64,000 bases of DNA from Nocardioides immobilis. Its GTDB lineage: Bacteria > Actinomycetota > Actinomycetes > Propionibacteriales > Nocardioidaceae. Positions 18,334 to 26,570 of this stretch are shown piece after piece. Below the pieces are notes generated by a model that made no database searches, was not told where the DNA came from, and saw nothing but the letters and a program-made list of their open reading frames with translations. The stretch lies in assembly GCF_003515065.1 (NCBI RefSeq), contig NZ_QXGH01000030.1:1-64000 (forward strand). The letters run 5' to 3'. Each line of letters starts with the position of its first letter. Within the stretch, counting starts at the first letter, position 1. A program made the translations under genes and the position numbers.

Positions 18334-20769
18334 ATGCGCGTCCTGATCAGTGACGTGGCCGGCTCGACCGGCCGCGACGTCGCCCGGCAGCTGCTGGCGG
18401 CCGGCCACGAAGTGGCCGGGCTGGCGCCCGCACCGCACCGCTACGTCGACCCGGGCGTGGACCTCGTCGTCGAGCCGAACCCCGGCCAGGACACCTGGAA
18501 CCGGATGGTCGCGGGCTGCGACACGGTCGTGCACCTCGCCCAGGACGGGGCCGGCCTGCTGGCCCGGGCCGCTGCGACGCACGGGGCTCGCGTGGTGCTG
18601 GTGCGCGAGGACGGGGCAGCCGCCGTTGACGCCGCGGTGCTGCGGGACGCGGGAGTGCCGACGCTCGTCGCCCACACCGCCCCGCTGCTGGGCCGCCGCG
18701 TCGACGCCGCGACGCTGCGCGTCCTCCACGGCATCCTCCGCTCGGACGGCGCCATCCGGTGGACGGTCCTCCACCACGACGACCTCACCCGATGGCTCGC
18801 CCGGTCCGCGGTCGCCGACACCACCGGCGACGTCGCTCTCCGGGCCCCCGGCACGATCACCCGCGACGACCTCACCCCGCTCCTCCACCGGGAGGGCGTG
18901 AAGCTCTCGCGTCGCGGTCGCGGCCGCCCCGTGCCGACCACGGCAACGCTCCCGGTCGCCCGCGACTTCGGCGCCGGCTGGACCGCACTCGAGTGCGCGG
19001 CCGACGCCGTACGCGGGCTCGGCGGTCGCCGGATCGCGGGCGGCACGGCCTCCGAGGAGCGCGGCCGGTTCGCGCTCCCGACCGAGGTGATCCCCAACAA
19101 CCTCCCCGCCAGCGACGGCGGCACGCTGGAGCCGGCGGGCCCGGACGGGCTGCACGGTGAGTTCGACACGCTGGTCGACCCGCGGTTCCCGGTGCTGACC
19201 GCGACCAACACCTCCGAGGCGCTGCCCGGACCGATGACACCGATGACCCTCGACCTGCACCTCGGCGCGCTGCGCATCGCGAACCACGGCATGGGCACGA
19301 TGCTCGCGCTGGAGGGCGCCGCGCTCGAGCAGCAGGCCAGCCTGGTGCTCGGCGTCCTCGGCCACTCGGTCTTCATCAACGCCTCGGTCGGCGTGAACGT
19401 CGTCGAGAACATGCCCGGGTGGGACGAGGAGAGCGTCCGCAGGGACGCCTACGGCAACATCCCCGAGGACGTCGTCTTCCGGCCGTACGGCGGACCACCG
19501 ATGCCTCAGGGCCTCGCGGCTCGGAGAGCGACACTCACCGCGACCGCTCGGGTGATCGCCCGCGCCCGCAGGTTCAAGGAGGAGGCCGAACGCGTCAACG
19601 CCGCCGCGAAGTCCGAGACCCTGACCGCCGACCAGATCGCAGCGCTCGACGACTCCCAGCTGCACGCCCGCGCCGCCCTTTGGCGGGACCGCCTCGCCCA
19701 CGGCTGGTCGGTCGCCGCCATCGGCGTGATGATGACCGGCGCGGCGGCCGCGATCCATGCCCGCGGCAAGGACCCCGAGCCCCTGGGCATCGACGTCCGC
19801 CACCTCGAGTCCGCGCGGACCATGCTGGCGGTCGAGCACCTCGCCACCCACCTCCGCGACGACCCCCGTCTGGTCGCCCTCGCGCGGCAGGGTGACGTCG
19901 GCGCGCTCCGCGCCGCTTCACCAGCGTTCGGGGCAGCCCTCGACGCGGAGCTGGCGCTGATGGGGCACCGCGGCCCGGGCGAGTGCGAGCTGGAGAGCTC
20001 CTCGTTCTCCGACCGGCCGGCCCAGCTCGTCACCGCCGCTGCCGGCGCCGCCCACCGGACGCCCGAGCCGCGACCCGCGCCACGGCCGGCCCGGACCCGG
20101 ACCGGGAAGATGGCCGCCGGCGCCGTGCTCGCGCGCGAGCGGGCCCGTGACGGCGTGGTCCGCTACACCCATGCGCTCCGGCAGGCGCTGCGTGAGCAGG
20201 CCCGTCGCCTCGTCGAGCGCGGCCAGCTGGACCGCGTCGACGACGTCTTCTACCTGACCCTGGACCAGGCGTTCACCAGCGCCGAGGACCTCCGCGAGAC
20301 CGTCGCCCGGCGACGGGCCGAGCGGGACCGGCTGCGGGCCGTGACCATGCCGGACGTCGTCGTCGGGCACTGGCAGCCCGCCGCGGACGAGCAGGCGCTC
20401 ACCCCGGGCGGCTCCGTGACCGGGCTCGGCGTCTACCCGGGCGTCGTCGAGGGCCGGGTCAGGGTGCTACGCGGACCCGACGACGACATCGAGCCCGGCG
20501 ACATCCTGGTCGCCGCGGTCACCGACGTCGGCCACACCGCGATGTTCGCGTACGCCGCCGCGGTCGTCACCGACATCGGTGGCGCCGCCTCCCACGCGGC
20601 GATCGTCGCGCGCGAGTTCTGTGTCCCCTGCGTCGTCGACACCAAGCACGCCACCAGCAGCTTCTCCGACGGACAGCTGGTCCGCGTCGACGGCGCCGCC
20701 GGCACCGTCACCCTCCTCGCGGAGGCGGAGGCGGCAACTCACGACGAGGCGACCACCGTCGCCAGCTGA
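18334..20769 (+). CDS. Rossmann domain fused to a rifampicin-phosphotransferase/PEP-synthase-like phosphohistidine protein
   Basis: 811 residues; the ATG at 18334 has GAGGAGGA upstream (ATG 18331 is too close). Residues 1-230 look like an NAD(P)-binding extended-SDR/NmrA domain (MRVLISDVAGSTGRDVARQL; CDTVVHLAQDGAG). From about 275 it resembles the substrate-binding part of rifampicin phosphotransferase/PEP synthase (FDTLVDPRFP, NTSEALPGPMTPMT at 292-305, GHRGPGECELESSSF, DDVFYLTLDQA), ending in the swivelling domain with DIGGAASHAAIVARE (His754). The N-terminal ATP-grasp domain of the family is missing and replaced by the Rossmann domain. It should need an external ATP-driven phosphate donor; the protein at 1774-3390 is the obvious candidate. 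Confidence 0.82.
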   Translation: MRVLISDVAGSTGRDVARQLLAAGHEVAGLAPAPHRYVDPGVDLVVEPNPGQDTWNRMVAGCDTVVHLAQDGAGLLARAAATHGARVVLVREDGAAAVDAAVLRDAGVPTLVAHTAPLLGRRVDAATLRVLHGILRSDGAIRWTVLHHDDLTRWLARSAVADTTGDVALRAPGTITRDDLTPLLHREGVKLSRRGRGRPVPTTATLPVARDFGAGWTALECAADAVRGLGGRRIAGGTASEERGRFALPTEVIPNNLPASDGGTLEPAGPDGLHGEFDTLVDPRFPVLTATNTSEALPGPMTPMTLDLHLGALRIANHGMGTMLALEGAALEQQASLVLGVLGHSVFINASVGVNVVENMPGWDEESVRRDAYGNIPEDVVFRPYGGPPMPQGLAARRATLTATARVIARARRFKEEAERVNAAAKSETLTADQIAALDDSQLHARAALWRDRLAHGWSVAAIGVMMTGAAAAIHARGKDPEPLGIDVRHLESARTMLAVEHLATHLRDDPRLVALARQGDVGALRAASPAFGAALDAELALMGHRGPGECELESSSFSDRPAQLVTAAAGAAHRTPEPRPAPRPARTRTGKMAAGAVLARERARDGVVRYTHALRQALREQARRLVERGQLDRVDDVFYLTLDQAFTSAEDLRETVARRRAERDRLRAVTMPDVVVGHWQPAADEQALTPGGSVTGLGVYPGVVEGRVRVLRGPDDDIEPGDILVAAVTDVGHTAMFAYAAAVVTDIGGAASHAAIVAREFCVPCVVDTKHATSSFSDGQLVRVDGAAGTVTLLAEAEAATHDEATTVAS

Positions 20770-20788
20770 GACCGGGCTGCAAGCGAAC

Positions 20789-20820
20789 CGGCCGGCCACC
20801 CCACCGGGTGGCCGGCCGTT
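20789..20820. terminator. Strong bidirectional terminator hairpin
   Basis: A 13-bp perfect stem, left arm CGGCCGGCCACCC (20789-20801), CACC loop, right arm GGGTGGCCGGCCG (20806-20818), then TT. It lies between the convergent genes ending at 20769 and 20844. Confidence 0.78.
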
Positions 20821-20843
20821 CGCCGTACCGGATCGTCCTCAGG

Positions 20844-21662
20844 TCAGGTGAGGTCCTTGCGGAACATCGCGGTCAGCACCTTCTGGTAGCCCGAGCCGAG
20901 ACCGCGCTGCAGCAGGTTGAGGAACTTGGCGTCGCTGCCGATGAAGATCATCGCCTTGTCCTTGCGGATGCCGGCGAGGGTGACCTCGGCGGCGGTCTCC
21001 GGCGAGGTCTTGGCCATCCGCTCGAAGTTCGAGGCCAGCTCGTCCACGTCGCGGCCGTCCGCGGCGCGTGCCTTGCGCGCGATCTCGGTGAGGATGGTGC
21101 CGGGGTGGATGCTGCTGACACCGACCGGGTGGCCGTAGAGCTTCATCTCCTGGCGCAGCGAGTCGGTGAAGGCACGCATCGCGAACTTCGACGACGAGTA
21201 GCCGCTCTGGGTCGGGCAGGCGACGAGGCCGAACATGCTCGACATGTTCGCGATGTGCCCGTCGCCGGACGCGATGACGTACGGCAGGAAGGCCTTGGTG
21301 CCGTGGACGGTGCCCCAGAAGTTGATGTTGAAGATCCACTCGAGGTCGTCCCAGCTCACCTCCTCCACGGACGCGGTGAGTGAGACACCGGCGTTGTTGA
21401 CGACGAGGTTGACGCCGCCGAAGTCGGCGACCACCTCGTCGGCGTGCTTGAGCACTGCGTCCCTGTCCGTGACGTCGAGCTCGTAGGCGCGGACGTCGGC
21501 GCCCTCGATCCGGCACAGGTCCGCGGTCTCCTCGACCGTGTCGATGCGCCGGCCCGAGACCGCCAGCCGCGCGCCCTCCTTGGCCAGCTGTACGGCGAGC
21601 GCGCGGCCGATGCCGGATCCGGCGCCGGTGATGACGGCGACCTTCCCTCGGAAGTCCAACAT
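20844..21662 (-). CDS. Short-chain dehydrogenase/reductase
   Basis: 272 residues from the ATG at 21662, with GGAG 8 bases upstream; longer open frames upstream belong to the neighbouring SDR's other frame. Classical SDR: TGAGSGIGRALAVQLAKEG, NNAGVSLT, ANMSSMFGLVACP, YSSSKFAMRAFTDSLRQEM, SSIHPGTI, and a C-terminal extension with DAKFLNLLQRGLGSGYQKVL typical of the longer classical SDRs in mycobacterial lipid and sterol clusters. 14 bases downstream of another SDR. Substrate unknown. Confidence 0.88.
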   Translation of the reverse strand: MLDFRGKVAVITGAGSGIGRALAVQLAKEGARLAVSGRRIDTVEETADLCRIEGADVRAYELDVTDRDAVLKHADEVVADFGGVNLVVNNAGVSLTASVEEVSWDDLEWIFNINFWGTVHGTKAFLPYVIASGDGHIANMSSMFGLVACPTQSGYSSSKFAMRAFTDSLRQEMKLYGHPVGVSSIHPGTILTEIARKARAADGRDVDELASNFERMAKTSPETAAEVTLAGIRKDKAMIFIGSDAKFLNLLQRGLGSGYQKVLTAMFRKDLT

Positions 21663-21676
21663 GTAAGTGCTCCTGT

Positions 21677-22426
21677 TCAGTGGGTGGTGTAGCCGCCGTC
21701 GGCGACGAACTCGGATCCGGTGGAGAAGCTGGACTCGTCGGAGAGCAGGAACAGCGTCAGCCGCGCGATCTCGTCGGTGGTGCCCTCCCGCGCGAGCGGC
21801 TGCTTCCCGGCCATCCCGTGCGACCGGTCGGACTCCTGGGTCATCTCGGTGGCGATCACCCCGGGATGCACGGAGTTGACCCGGATGCCGTGCGGGCCGA
21901 GCTCCTGGGCCGCGGTCTTGGTCATGCCGCGGACCGCCCACTTCGAGGCGGTGTAGCCGAGGATCCCCGAGAACGCGATGATCCCGCCGATCGAGGAGAT
22001 GTTGACGATCGATCCGGTCCCGGCGCTCTTCATGGACGCGATGACGGACTTCATGCCGAGGAAGACCCCGACCTGGTTGACGTCGATCACCCGTCGGTAG
22101 TCGGCCTCGCTCAGCTGCTCGATCGGGTCGACGTGCACCACGCCGGCGTTGTTGACCAGCCCGGTGACCGGCCCGAACCGCTCCTCGGCCTCGCGCACCA
22201 CCTGCTGCCAGCCGGTCTCGCTGGTCACGTCGAGCTCGCTGAAGAGGGCGGTGTCGCCGAGCTCGTCGGCGAGCCGTTTGCCCTCGTCGGCCAGCAGGTC
22301 CGCGATCACCACGCGCGCTCCCTCGGCCACCAGCAGCCGCGCGCACGCGGCTCCGATGCCACGGGCCGCACCCGTGACGATCACCTTCCTGCCGCCCATC
22401 CGTCCGGTCGTGTCGTCAGTCGTCAT
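21677..22426 (-). CDS. Short-chain dehydrogenase/reductase (hydroxysteroid dehydrogenase-like)
   Basis: 249 residues, ATG at 22426. GAARGIGAACARLLVAEGA, NNAGVVHVD, NISSIGGIIAF, YTASKWAVRGMTKTAAQEL, RVNSVHPGVIATEMT, GSEFVADGGYTTH. Closely related in motif pattern to the SDR at 3422-4177 (3-alpha/20-beta-hydroxysteroid dehydrogenase-like), suggesting paralogues used on different steps. It diverges from kshA; its start lies 12 bases after a TACCCA box that is 34 bases from an AGGAC box, the geometry shared by the cluster's promoters. Confidence 0.88.
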   Translation of the reverse strand: MTTDDTTGRMGGRKVIVTGAARGIGAACARLLVAEGARVVIADLLADEGKRLADELGDTALFSELDVTSETGWQQVVREAEERFGPVTGLVNNAGVVHVDPIEQLSEADYRRVIDVNQVGVFLGMKSVIASMKSAGTGSIVNISSIGGIIAFSGILGYTASKWAVRGMTKTAAQELGPHGIRVNSVHPGVIATEMTQESDRSHGMAGKQPLAREGTTDEIARLTLFLLSDESSFSTGSEFVADGGYTTH

Positions 22427-22432
22427 GAGGCT

Positions 22433-22520
22433 TGGGTACTCCGGTCGCGACGCCGTACCACCGCGGAGTCCTGATGAGCGGGACGGAGCGCAGCACGGTC
22501 CCGTGGGTGCGACCTAGCGT
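22433..22520. promoter_or_regulatory. Divergent bipartite promoter between an SDR gene and kshA
   Basis: On +, TGAGCGGGAC (22475-22484) is followed by CCTAGCGTCGCC (22513-22524), with 35 bases between the first G of GGGAC and the T of TAGCGT; this 12-mer is identical to that in the 6029 promoter. On -, CTCATCAGGAC (22478-22468) overlaps it, and TACCCA begins 34 bases on. The two boxes form an overlapping inverted repeat GTCC ... GGAC. Confidence 0.55.
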
Positions 22521-22568
22521 CGCCACCACATTGGACCGAGGGCCAGACCGAGAGGCTTGGGGAGCGAC

Positions 22569-23768
22569 ATGACGAACGGGCAGACCGACACCGAGGTGCG
22601 GCACATCGAGCAGGAGGCGGCGCCGAGCCGGTTCGCTCGCGGCTGGCACTGCATCGGCCTGGAACGCGAGTTCCTCGACGGCAAGCCGCACACGGTCACC
22701 GGGTTCGGCAGGAAGCTCGTGGTGTGGGCCGACAGCTCCGGTGCGATCAAGGTGCTCGACGGGTACTGCCGCCACATGGGCGGCGACCTGTCGCAGGGCA
22801 CGATCAAGGGAGACGAGGTCGCGTGCCCGTTCCACGACTGGCGCTGGGGCGGCGACGGCCGGTGCAAGCAGATCCCCTACTCGCGCCGGGTGCCCCTGCG
22901 GGCTCGCACGCAGGCCTGGCCGACGCTCGTGCAGGACGGCATGGTCTTCGTCTGGAACGACCCCGAGGGCAAGGCGCCGATCCCCGAGCAGGCGATCCCG
23001 CGGGTCGACGGCGGGCCGGGCACCCCGGGTTGGACCGACTGGGCCTGGTACCAGACCCGGGTCGACACGAACTGCCGGGAAATCATCGACAACATGGTCG
23101 ACATGGCGCACTTCTTCTACGTGCACCACGCCTTCCCGACGTACTTCAAGAACACCTTCGAGGGGCACACCGCCACCCAGCTGCAGAAGGGCGTCAACCG
23201 CGACGACATGCGGCCGGCCGAGGTCGCGATCGGTGCGCCGAAGCGGCTCGGCAACACGTCCGTCGCGACGTACCACGGACCGTCGTTCATGATCGACGAC
23301 CTGATCTACCACTACGAGCACGGCGACGTCCGGACCGTGCTGATCAACTGCCACTACCCCGTCGACGAGAACTCGTTCGTCCTTCAGTACGGCATCAGCG
23401 TGGAGAGGCCGGAGAGCCCGGAGGACGCCGCGGCGGCGGAGCGGCTGGCCGACAAGATGGTCCAGACGGTGCGGATCGGGTTCGAGCAGGACGTCGACAT
23501 CTGGAAGAACAAGACCCGGATCGACAACCCGCTGCTGTGCGAGGAGGACGGGCCCGTCTACCAGCTCCGCCGCTGGTACGAGCAGTTCTACGTCGACGTC
23601 GCCGACATCAGGCCGGAGATGACCGACCGCTTCGAGTTCGAGCTCGACACCACCAGGCCCAACGAGGCCTGGCAGCGCGAGGTCGACGAGAACGTCGCCC
23701 GCCGCGCGGCCGAGGCCGCTGAGGCGGCCACGTCCGACGAGCTGGTCAGCCAGACCCAGGGCGCGTGA
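22569..23768 (+). CDS. kshA: 3-ketosteroid 9-alpha-monooxygenase, oxygenase component (KshA-like)
   Basis: 399 residues from the ATG at 22569 with GGGGAG upstream. Rieske [2Fe-2S] ligands C67-x-H69 (GYCRHMGGDLSQG) and C86-x2-H89 (VACPFHDWRWGGDG), then the mononuclear iron site in DNMVDMAHFFYVHHAFPTYF (His181, His186), numbering that fits published KshA, and a late acidic ligand in FEQDVDIWKNK. KshA hydroxylates C9 of 3-ketosteroids such as androstadienedione, with electrons from the reductase KshB, not seen here. The alignment with mycobacterial KshA looks close throughout, but paralogues with other Rieske substrates exist. Confidence 0.88.
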   Translation: MTNGQTDTEVRHIEQEAAPSRFARGWHCIGLEREFLDGKPHTVTGFGRKLVVWADSSGAIKVLDGYCRHMGGDLSQGTIKGDEVACPFHDWRWGGDGRCKQIPYSRRVPLRARTQAWPTLVQDGMVFVWNDPEGKAPIPEQAIPRVDGGPGTPGWTDWAWYQTRVDTNCREIIDNMVDMAHFFYVHHAFPTYFKNTFEGHTATQLQKGVNRDDMRPAEVAIGAPKRLGNTSVATYHGPSFMIDDLIYHYEHGDVRTVLINCHYPVDENSFVLQYGISVERPESPEDAAAAERLADKMVQTVRIGFEQDVDIWKNKTRIDNPLLCEEDGPVYQLRRWYEQFYVDVADIRPEMTDRFEFELDTTRPNEAWQREVDENVARRAAEAAEAATSDELVSQTQGA

Positions 23769-24031
23769 TGACCGTCCGGACCGACAACCGGCTCGGCGAC
23801 GCACCCATGCGCCCGGTCGCGTGCCGGTCCTGTGGCACGACCGTGCTCGCCCGCAAGAGCAGCTGGGCGCAGACGACCGTGCAGTGGTCGGCGGAGGCCG
23901 TGGCGGCCTGCACCTCCTGGGACCCCGGCTGCAGCATCCGCGGCGAGCTCCCGGTCTGCCACCCCCTGCGCGACAGCATCGCGCGCGCCGTCGTCGACGG
24001 TGACCTCCCGGTCATCGACGACGGCCGCTGA
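23768..24031 (+). CDS. Small cysteine-rich protein coupled to kshA, function unknown
   Basis: 87 residues; the ATG at 23768 overlaps the kshA stop as TGATG. Cysteines at 19, 22, 48, 55 and 64, the first two as CRSCG, with KSSWAQTTVQWSAEAVAACTSW in between (split by Cys48). The pattern could bind zinc or an iron-sulfur cluster; similar small proteins next to oxygenases are sometimes annotated ferredoxin, but this lacks the standard ferredoxin CxxCxxC spacing. Tight coupling suggests a role in KshA maturation or electron supply; that is inference. Confidence 0.72.
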   Translation: MTVRTDNRLGDAPMRPVACRSCGTTVLARKSSWAQTTVQWSAEAVAACTSWDPGCSIRGELPVCHPLRDSIARAVVDGDLPVIDDGR

Positions 24032-24062
24032 TCCAACCGAACCCACCTCTGAGGAGACATCG

Positions 24063-25097
24063 ATGAAGCGCACCACCGTGGGCGGCCTGACCGCCGCCCT
24101 CACCGCCAGCGTGCTGTTCCTGCCCGGTACGGCGACCGGCGGGCCCGCCCTCGCGGCGCCGGCTGCCGAGCCCCCGAGCCTCGACGGGCTCCGGGTGCTG
24201 CTGACCAACGACGACTCGGCGCAGGCCCAGGACACCGCGCGCGGGACCGACGGCCGCGGCCTCTACGAGCTGCGTCAGGAGCTCTGTGCCGCTGGTGCCG
24301 ACGTGGTCGTGGTGGCGCCGTGGTCCCAGCAGTCCGGCGCGGGTGGCCGGGTCACCACACCGGGCGGTCGCCCGGTCCCGATCACCGTCCAGGCGGTGGC
24401 GTCCCCGGCCGAGTACGCCGGCGACTGCGGCGACGCACCGAGCGGCGGACCCGTCTACGGCGTGTGCGTCGCGGCGTCGCCGTGCACGGCGACGTCGCCG
24501 TCCGCCTCGCCGTCCGACGCCGTCCTGGTCGGCCTCAGCCGCGTCGTGCCGGACCACTACTGGTCCGACGGCCCCGACGTGGTCCTGTCCGGGATCAACT
24601 TCGGGCAGAACGTCGGCGAGCTCGTCAACCACTCGGGCACCGTCGGCGCCGCGGTCACCGCGCAGGAGCAGCACGTGCCCTCGGTCGCGTTCAGCGCCGA
24701 GGTCTCCTTCGCCGACCTGACCGCCACCCCGTTCGCGCAGACGGCCGAGTTCGCCGTCGGGCTGATCGAGCGCCTCGTCGAGGTCGACGCGCTGTCCCGC
24801 GCCGACGCACTCAACGTCAACTTCCCCTTCGTCGGCGCCGACGAGCAGCTCGGCCGGCCGGTCCTGACCGTGACCGGAGCCGCGACCGACATCGCCTTCG
24901 ACTACAGCGGTGACGTCGGTGTCGAGGGGGGCACCTACCAGCTCGTCGTCGGTGCTCCCACCGACGAGCCCCGCCGCCGTGCCGACACGACCGCGCTGCG
25001 CAACAACGACATCGCGATCACGCCGCTGGACGGCGACTGGACGGCGCACACCGACGGCGACCGCTACCGACGCATCCTTCAGGGCTGGCGTCCGTGA
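24063..25097 (+). CDS. Exported SurE-like 5'/3'-nucleotidase family protein
   Basis: 344 residues, ATG at 24063 with GAGGAG upstream. An N-terminal Sec-type signal (KRTTVGGLTAALTASVLFLPG, cleavage probably after an ALAAP-like site near residue 33) precedes a SurE domain: LLTNDDSAQAQDTARG (metal-binding Asp pair), VVVVAPWSQQSGAGG, and SGINFGQNVGELVNHSGTVG. Cytoplasmic SurE is about 250 residues; exported, longer versions occur in actinobacteria. It should hydrolyse phosphate monoesters outside the membrane. GTGA overlap with the enoyl-CoA hydratase gene. Confidence 0.88.
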   Translation: MKRTTVGGLTAALTASVLFLPGTATGGPALAAPAAEPPSLDGLRVLLTNDDSAQAQDTARGTDGRGLYELRQELCAAGADVVVVAPWSQQSGAGGRVTTPGGRPVPITVQAVASPAEYAGDCGDAPSGGPVYGVCVAASPCTATSPSASPSDAVLVGLSRVVPDHYWSDGPDVVLSGINFGQNVGELVNHSGTVGAAVTAQEQHVPSVAFSAEVSFADLTATPFAQTAEFAVGLIERLVEVDALSRADALNVNFPFVGADEQLGRPVLTVTGAATDIAFDYSGDVGVEGGTYQLVVGAPTDEPRRRADTTALRNNDIAITPLDGDWTAHTDGDRYRRILQGWRP

Positions 25098-25930
25098 GGG
25101 ACGGCGCACCGGTGGTGGGCTACCGGGCCCACGGACCGGTCGCCGTCGTCACCATGAACCGCCCCGAGTACCGCAACGCGCAGAACTCGGCGATGACCTA
25201 CGCCCTGGACGACGCCTTCGCCCGCGCGGTGGACGACGACGCGGTGAAGGTGATCGTGCTCGCGGGAGCGGGCGACCACTTCTCCGCGGGCCACGACATC
25301 GGTACGCCGGAGCGCGATGCCGACCGCAGCTTCGACCGGCGCGCGGTCATCTGGTGGGACCACGTGGGCAGGGCGGGCGTCGACGCCCGCCTTGCCCGCG
25401 AGTCCGAGGTGTACGTCGGGATGTGCCGCCGCTGGCGGGAGATCCCCAAGCCGATGGTGGCGATGGTCCAGGGCGCCTGCATCGCCGGTGGCCTGATGCT
25501 GGCGTGGGTCTGCGACTTCGTGGTGGCCGGCGACGACGCGTTCTTCGCCGACCCGGTGGTCCGCATGGGGATCCCGGGCGTGGAGTACTTCGCCCACCCG
25601 TGGGCCCTCAACCCGCGCGCCGCGAAGGAGCTCCTCTTCACCGGCGACCGCTGGTCCGCCGACCGCGCGCAGCAGCTCGGGATGGTCAACCATGTCGTCC
25701 CCCGTGCCGAGCTCGAGGAGTTCACGCTGGGCCTGGCCGAGCGGATCAGCGCGATGCCGGCGCTCGGTCTCGCCCTCGCGAAGAAGGCCGTCAACCAGGC
25801 CGAGGACCTCCAGGGACTGCGGCCCGGGATCGACTCGGTGTTCGGCCTGCACCACGCGGCCCACGCGCACAACGCCGAGGTGGCCGGCGACTCGCTGGCC
25901 GGGCTGGACGTGCGCGCCCTGCGCCGCTGA
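25094..25930 (+). CDS. Enoyl-CoA hydratase/isomerase family protein
   Basis: 278 residues, GTG start. Crotonase fold: VAVVTMNRPEYRNAQNSAMT, AGAGDHFSAGHDIGTPERD (oxyanion-hole segment), MVQGACIAGGLMLAWVCDFV, FADPVVRMGIPGVEYFAHPW, and TGDRWSADRAQQLGMVNHVV. The usual catalytic Glu in the position after the second oxyanion loop is not obvious, so the exact reaction (hydration, isomerisation or hydrolysis) is open. Last gene of the kshA-led run; suggests CoA-ester side-chain or ring degradation. Confidence 0.87.
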   Translation: MRDGAPVVGYRAHGPVAVVTMNRPEYRNAQNSAMTYALDDAFARAVDDDAVKVIVLAGAGDHFSAGHDIGTPERDADRSFDRRAVIWWDHVGRAGVDARLARESEVYVGMCRRWREIPKPMVAMVQGACIAGGLMLAWVCDFVVAGDDAFFADPVVRMGIPGVEYFAHPWALNPRAAKELLFTGDRWSADRAQQLGMVNHVVPRAELEEFTLGLAERISAMPALGLALAKKAVNQAEDLQGLRPGIDSVFGLHHAAHAHNAEVAGDSLAGLDVRALRR

Positions 25931-25957
25931 CGTGAACGACTCGGCTCGGGCTCAGGC

Positions 25958-26527
25958 TCAGGCCTGGGCGGCCTTCGCCGCGGCCTTCATCTCCTTCTTG
26001 TGGTCACGGACCTTCTGCAGCGAGTCGCCGTCGACCACGTCGGCCACCGAGCGGTAGCCCTCGAGCGCGTAGTCGCCCGACACCTTCTCCCACCCGTCAG
26101 CGCGGACCCCGAGCTGCTTGGCGAGCAGCGCGACGAAGATCTTCACCTTCTGGGCGCCGAACCCGGGCAGCGCCTGCAGGCGCTTGGCCAGGTCCTTGCC
26201 GTCGGCGGCCTCGGTCCAGATCCGGGAGGCGTCACCGTCGTACTGCTCGACCACGATCCGCGCCAGCTCCTGGAGCCGTGCGGACATCGAGCCGGGGTAC
26301 CGGTGGATGGCCGGCGGGGTCGAGCACAGCGCCGCGAACTCCTCCGGGTCGGCCGCCGCGATCGCGGCCGGGTCGAAGCTGCCGAACCGGCTGACCACCT
26401 TCTGCGGACCGGCGAAGGCGTGCTCCATCGGGTACTGCTGGTCGAGCATCATCCCGACGAGGAGCGCGAACGGGTTGTTCGTCAGCAGGTCGTCGGCGGC
26501 AGGGTCCTGGGCGATCTGGATGGCCAT
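25958..26527 (-). CDS. HhH-GPD-type base excision DNA repair family protein
   Basis: 189 residues from the ATG at 26527 (AGGA 8 bases upstream; an ATG at 26551 is weaker). MAIQIAQDPAADDLLTNNPFALLVGMMLDQQ opens a HhH-GPD domain, LQALPGFGAQKVKIFVALLAKQLG is the helix-hairpin-helix, and a Lys/Ala-rich tail follows. Matches the actinobacterial uncharacterised HhH-GPD family of similar length (TIGR03252). The usual catalytic Asp/Lys of DNA glycosylases is not clearly placed, so activity is uncertain. Convergent with the enoyl-CoA hydratase gene. Confidence 0.85.
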   Translation of the reverse strand: MAIQIAQDPAADDLLTNNPFALLVGMMLDQQYPMEHAFAGPQKVVSRFGSFDPAAIAAADPEEFAALCSTPPAIHRYPGSMSARLQELARIVVEQYDGDASRIWTEAADGKDLAKRLQALPGFGAQKVKIFVALLAKQLGVRADGWEKVSGDYALEGYRSVADVVDGDSLQKVRDHKKEMKAAAKAAQA

Positions 26528-26570
26528 GGGGACATCCTGCCTGACGGCCATCGCTGGCCGAGAGCGACGG

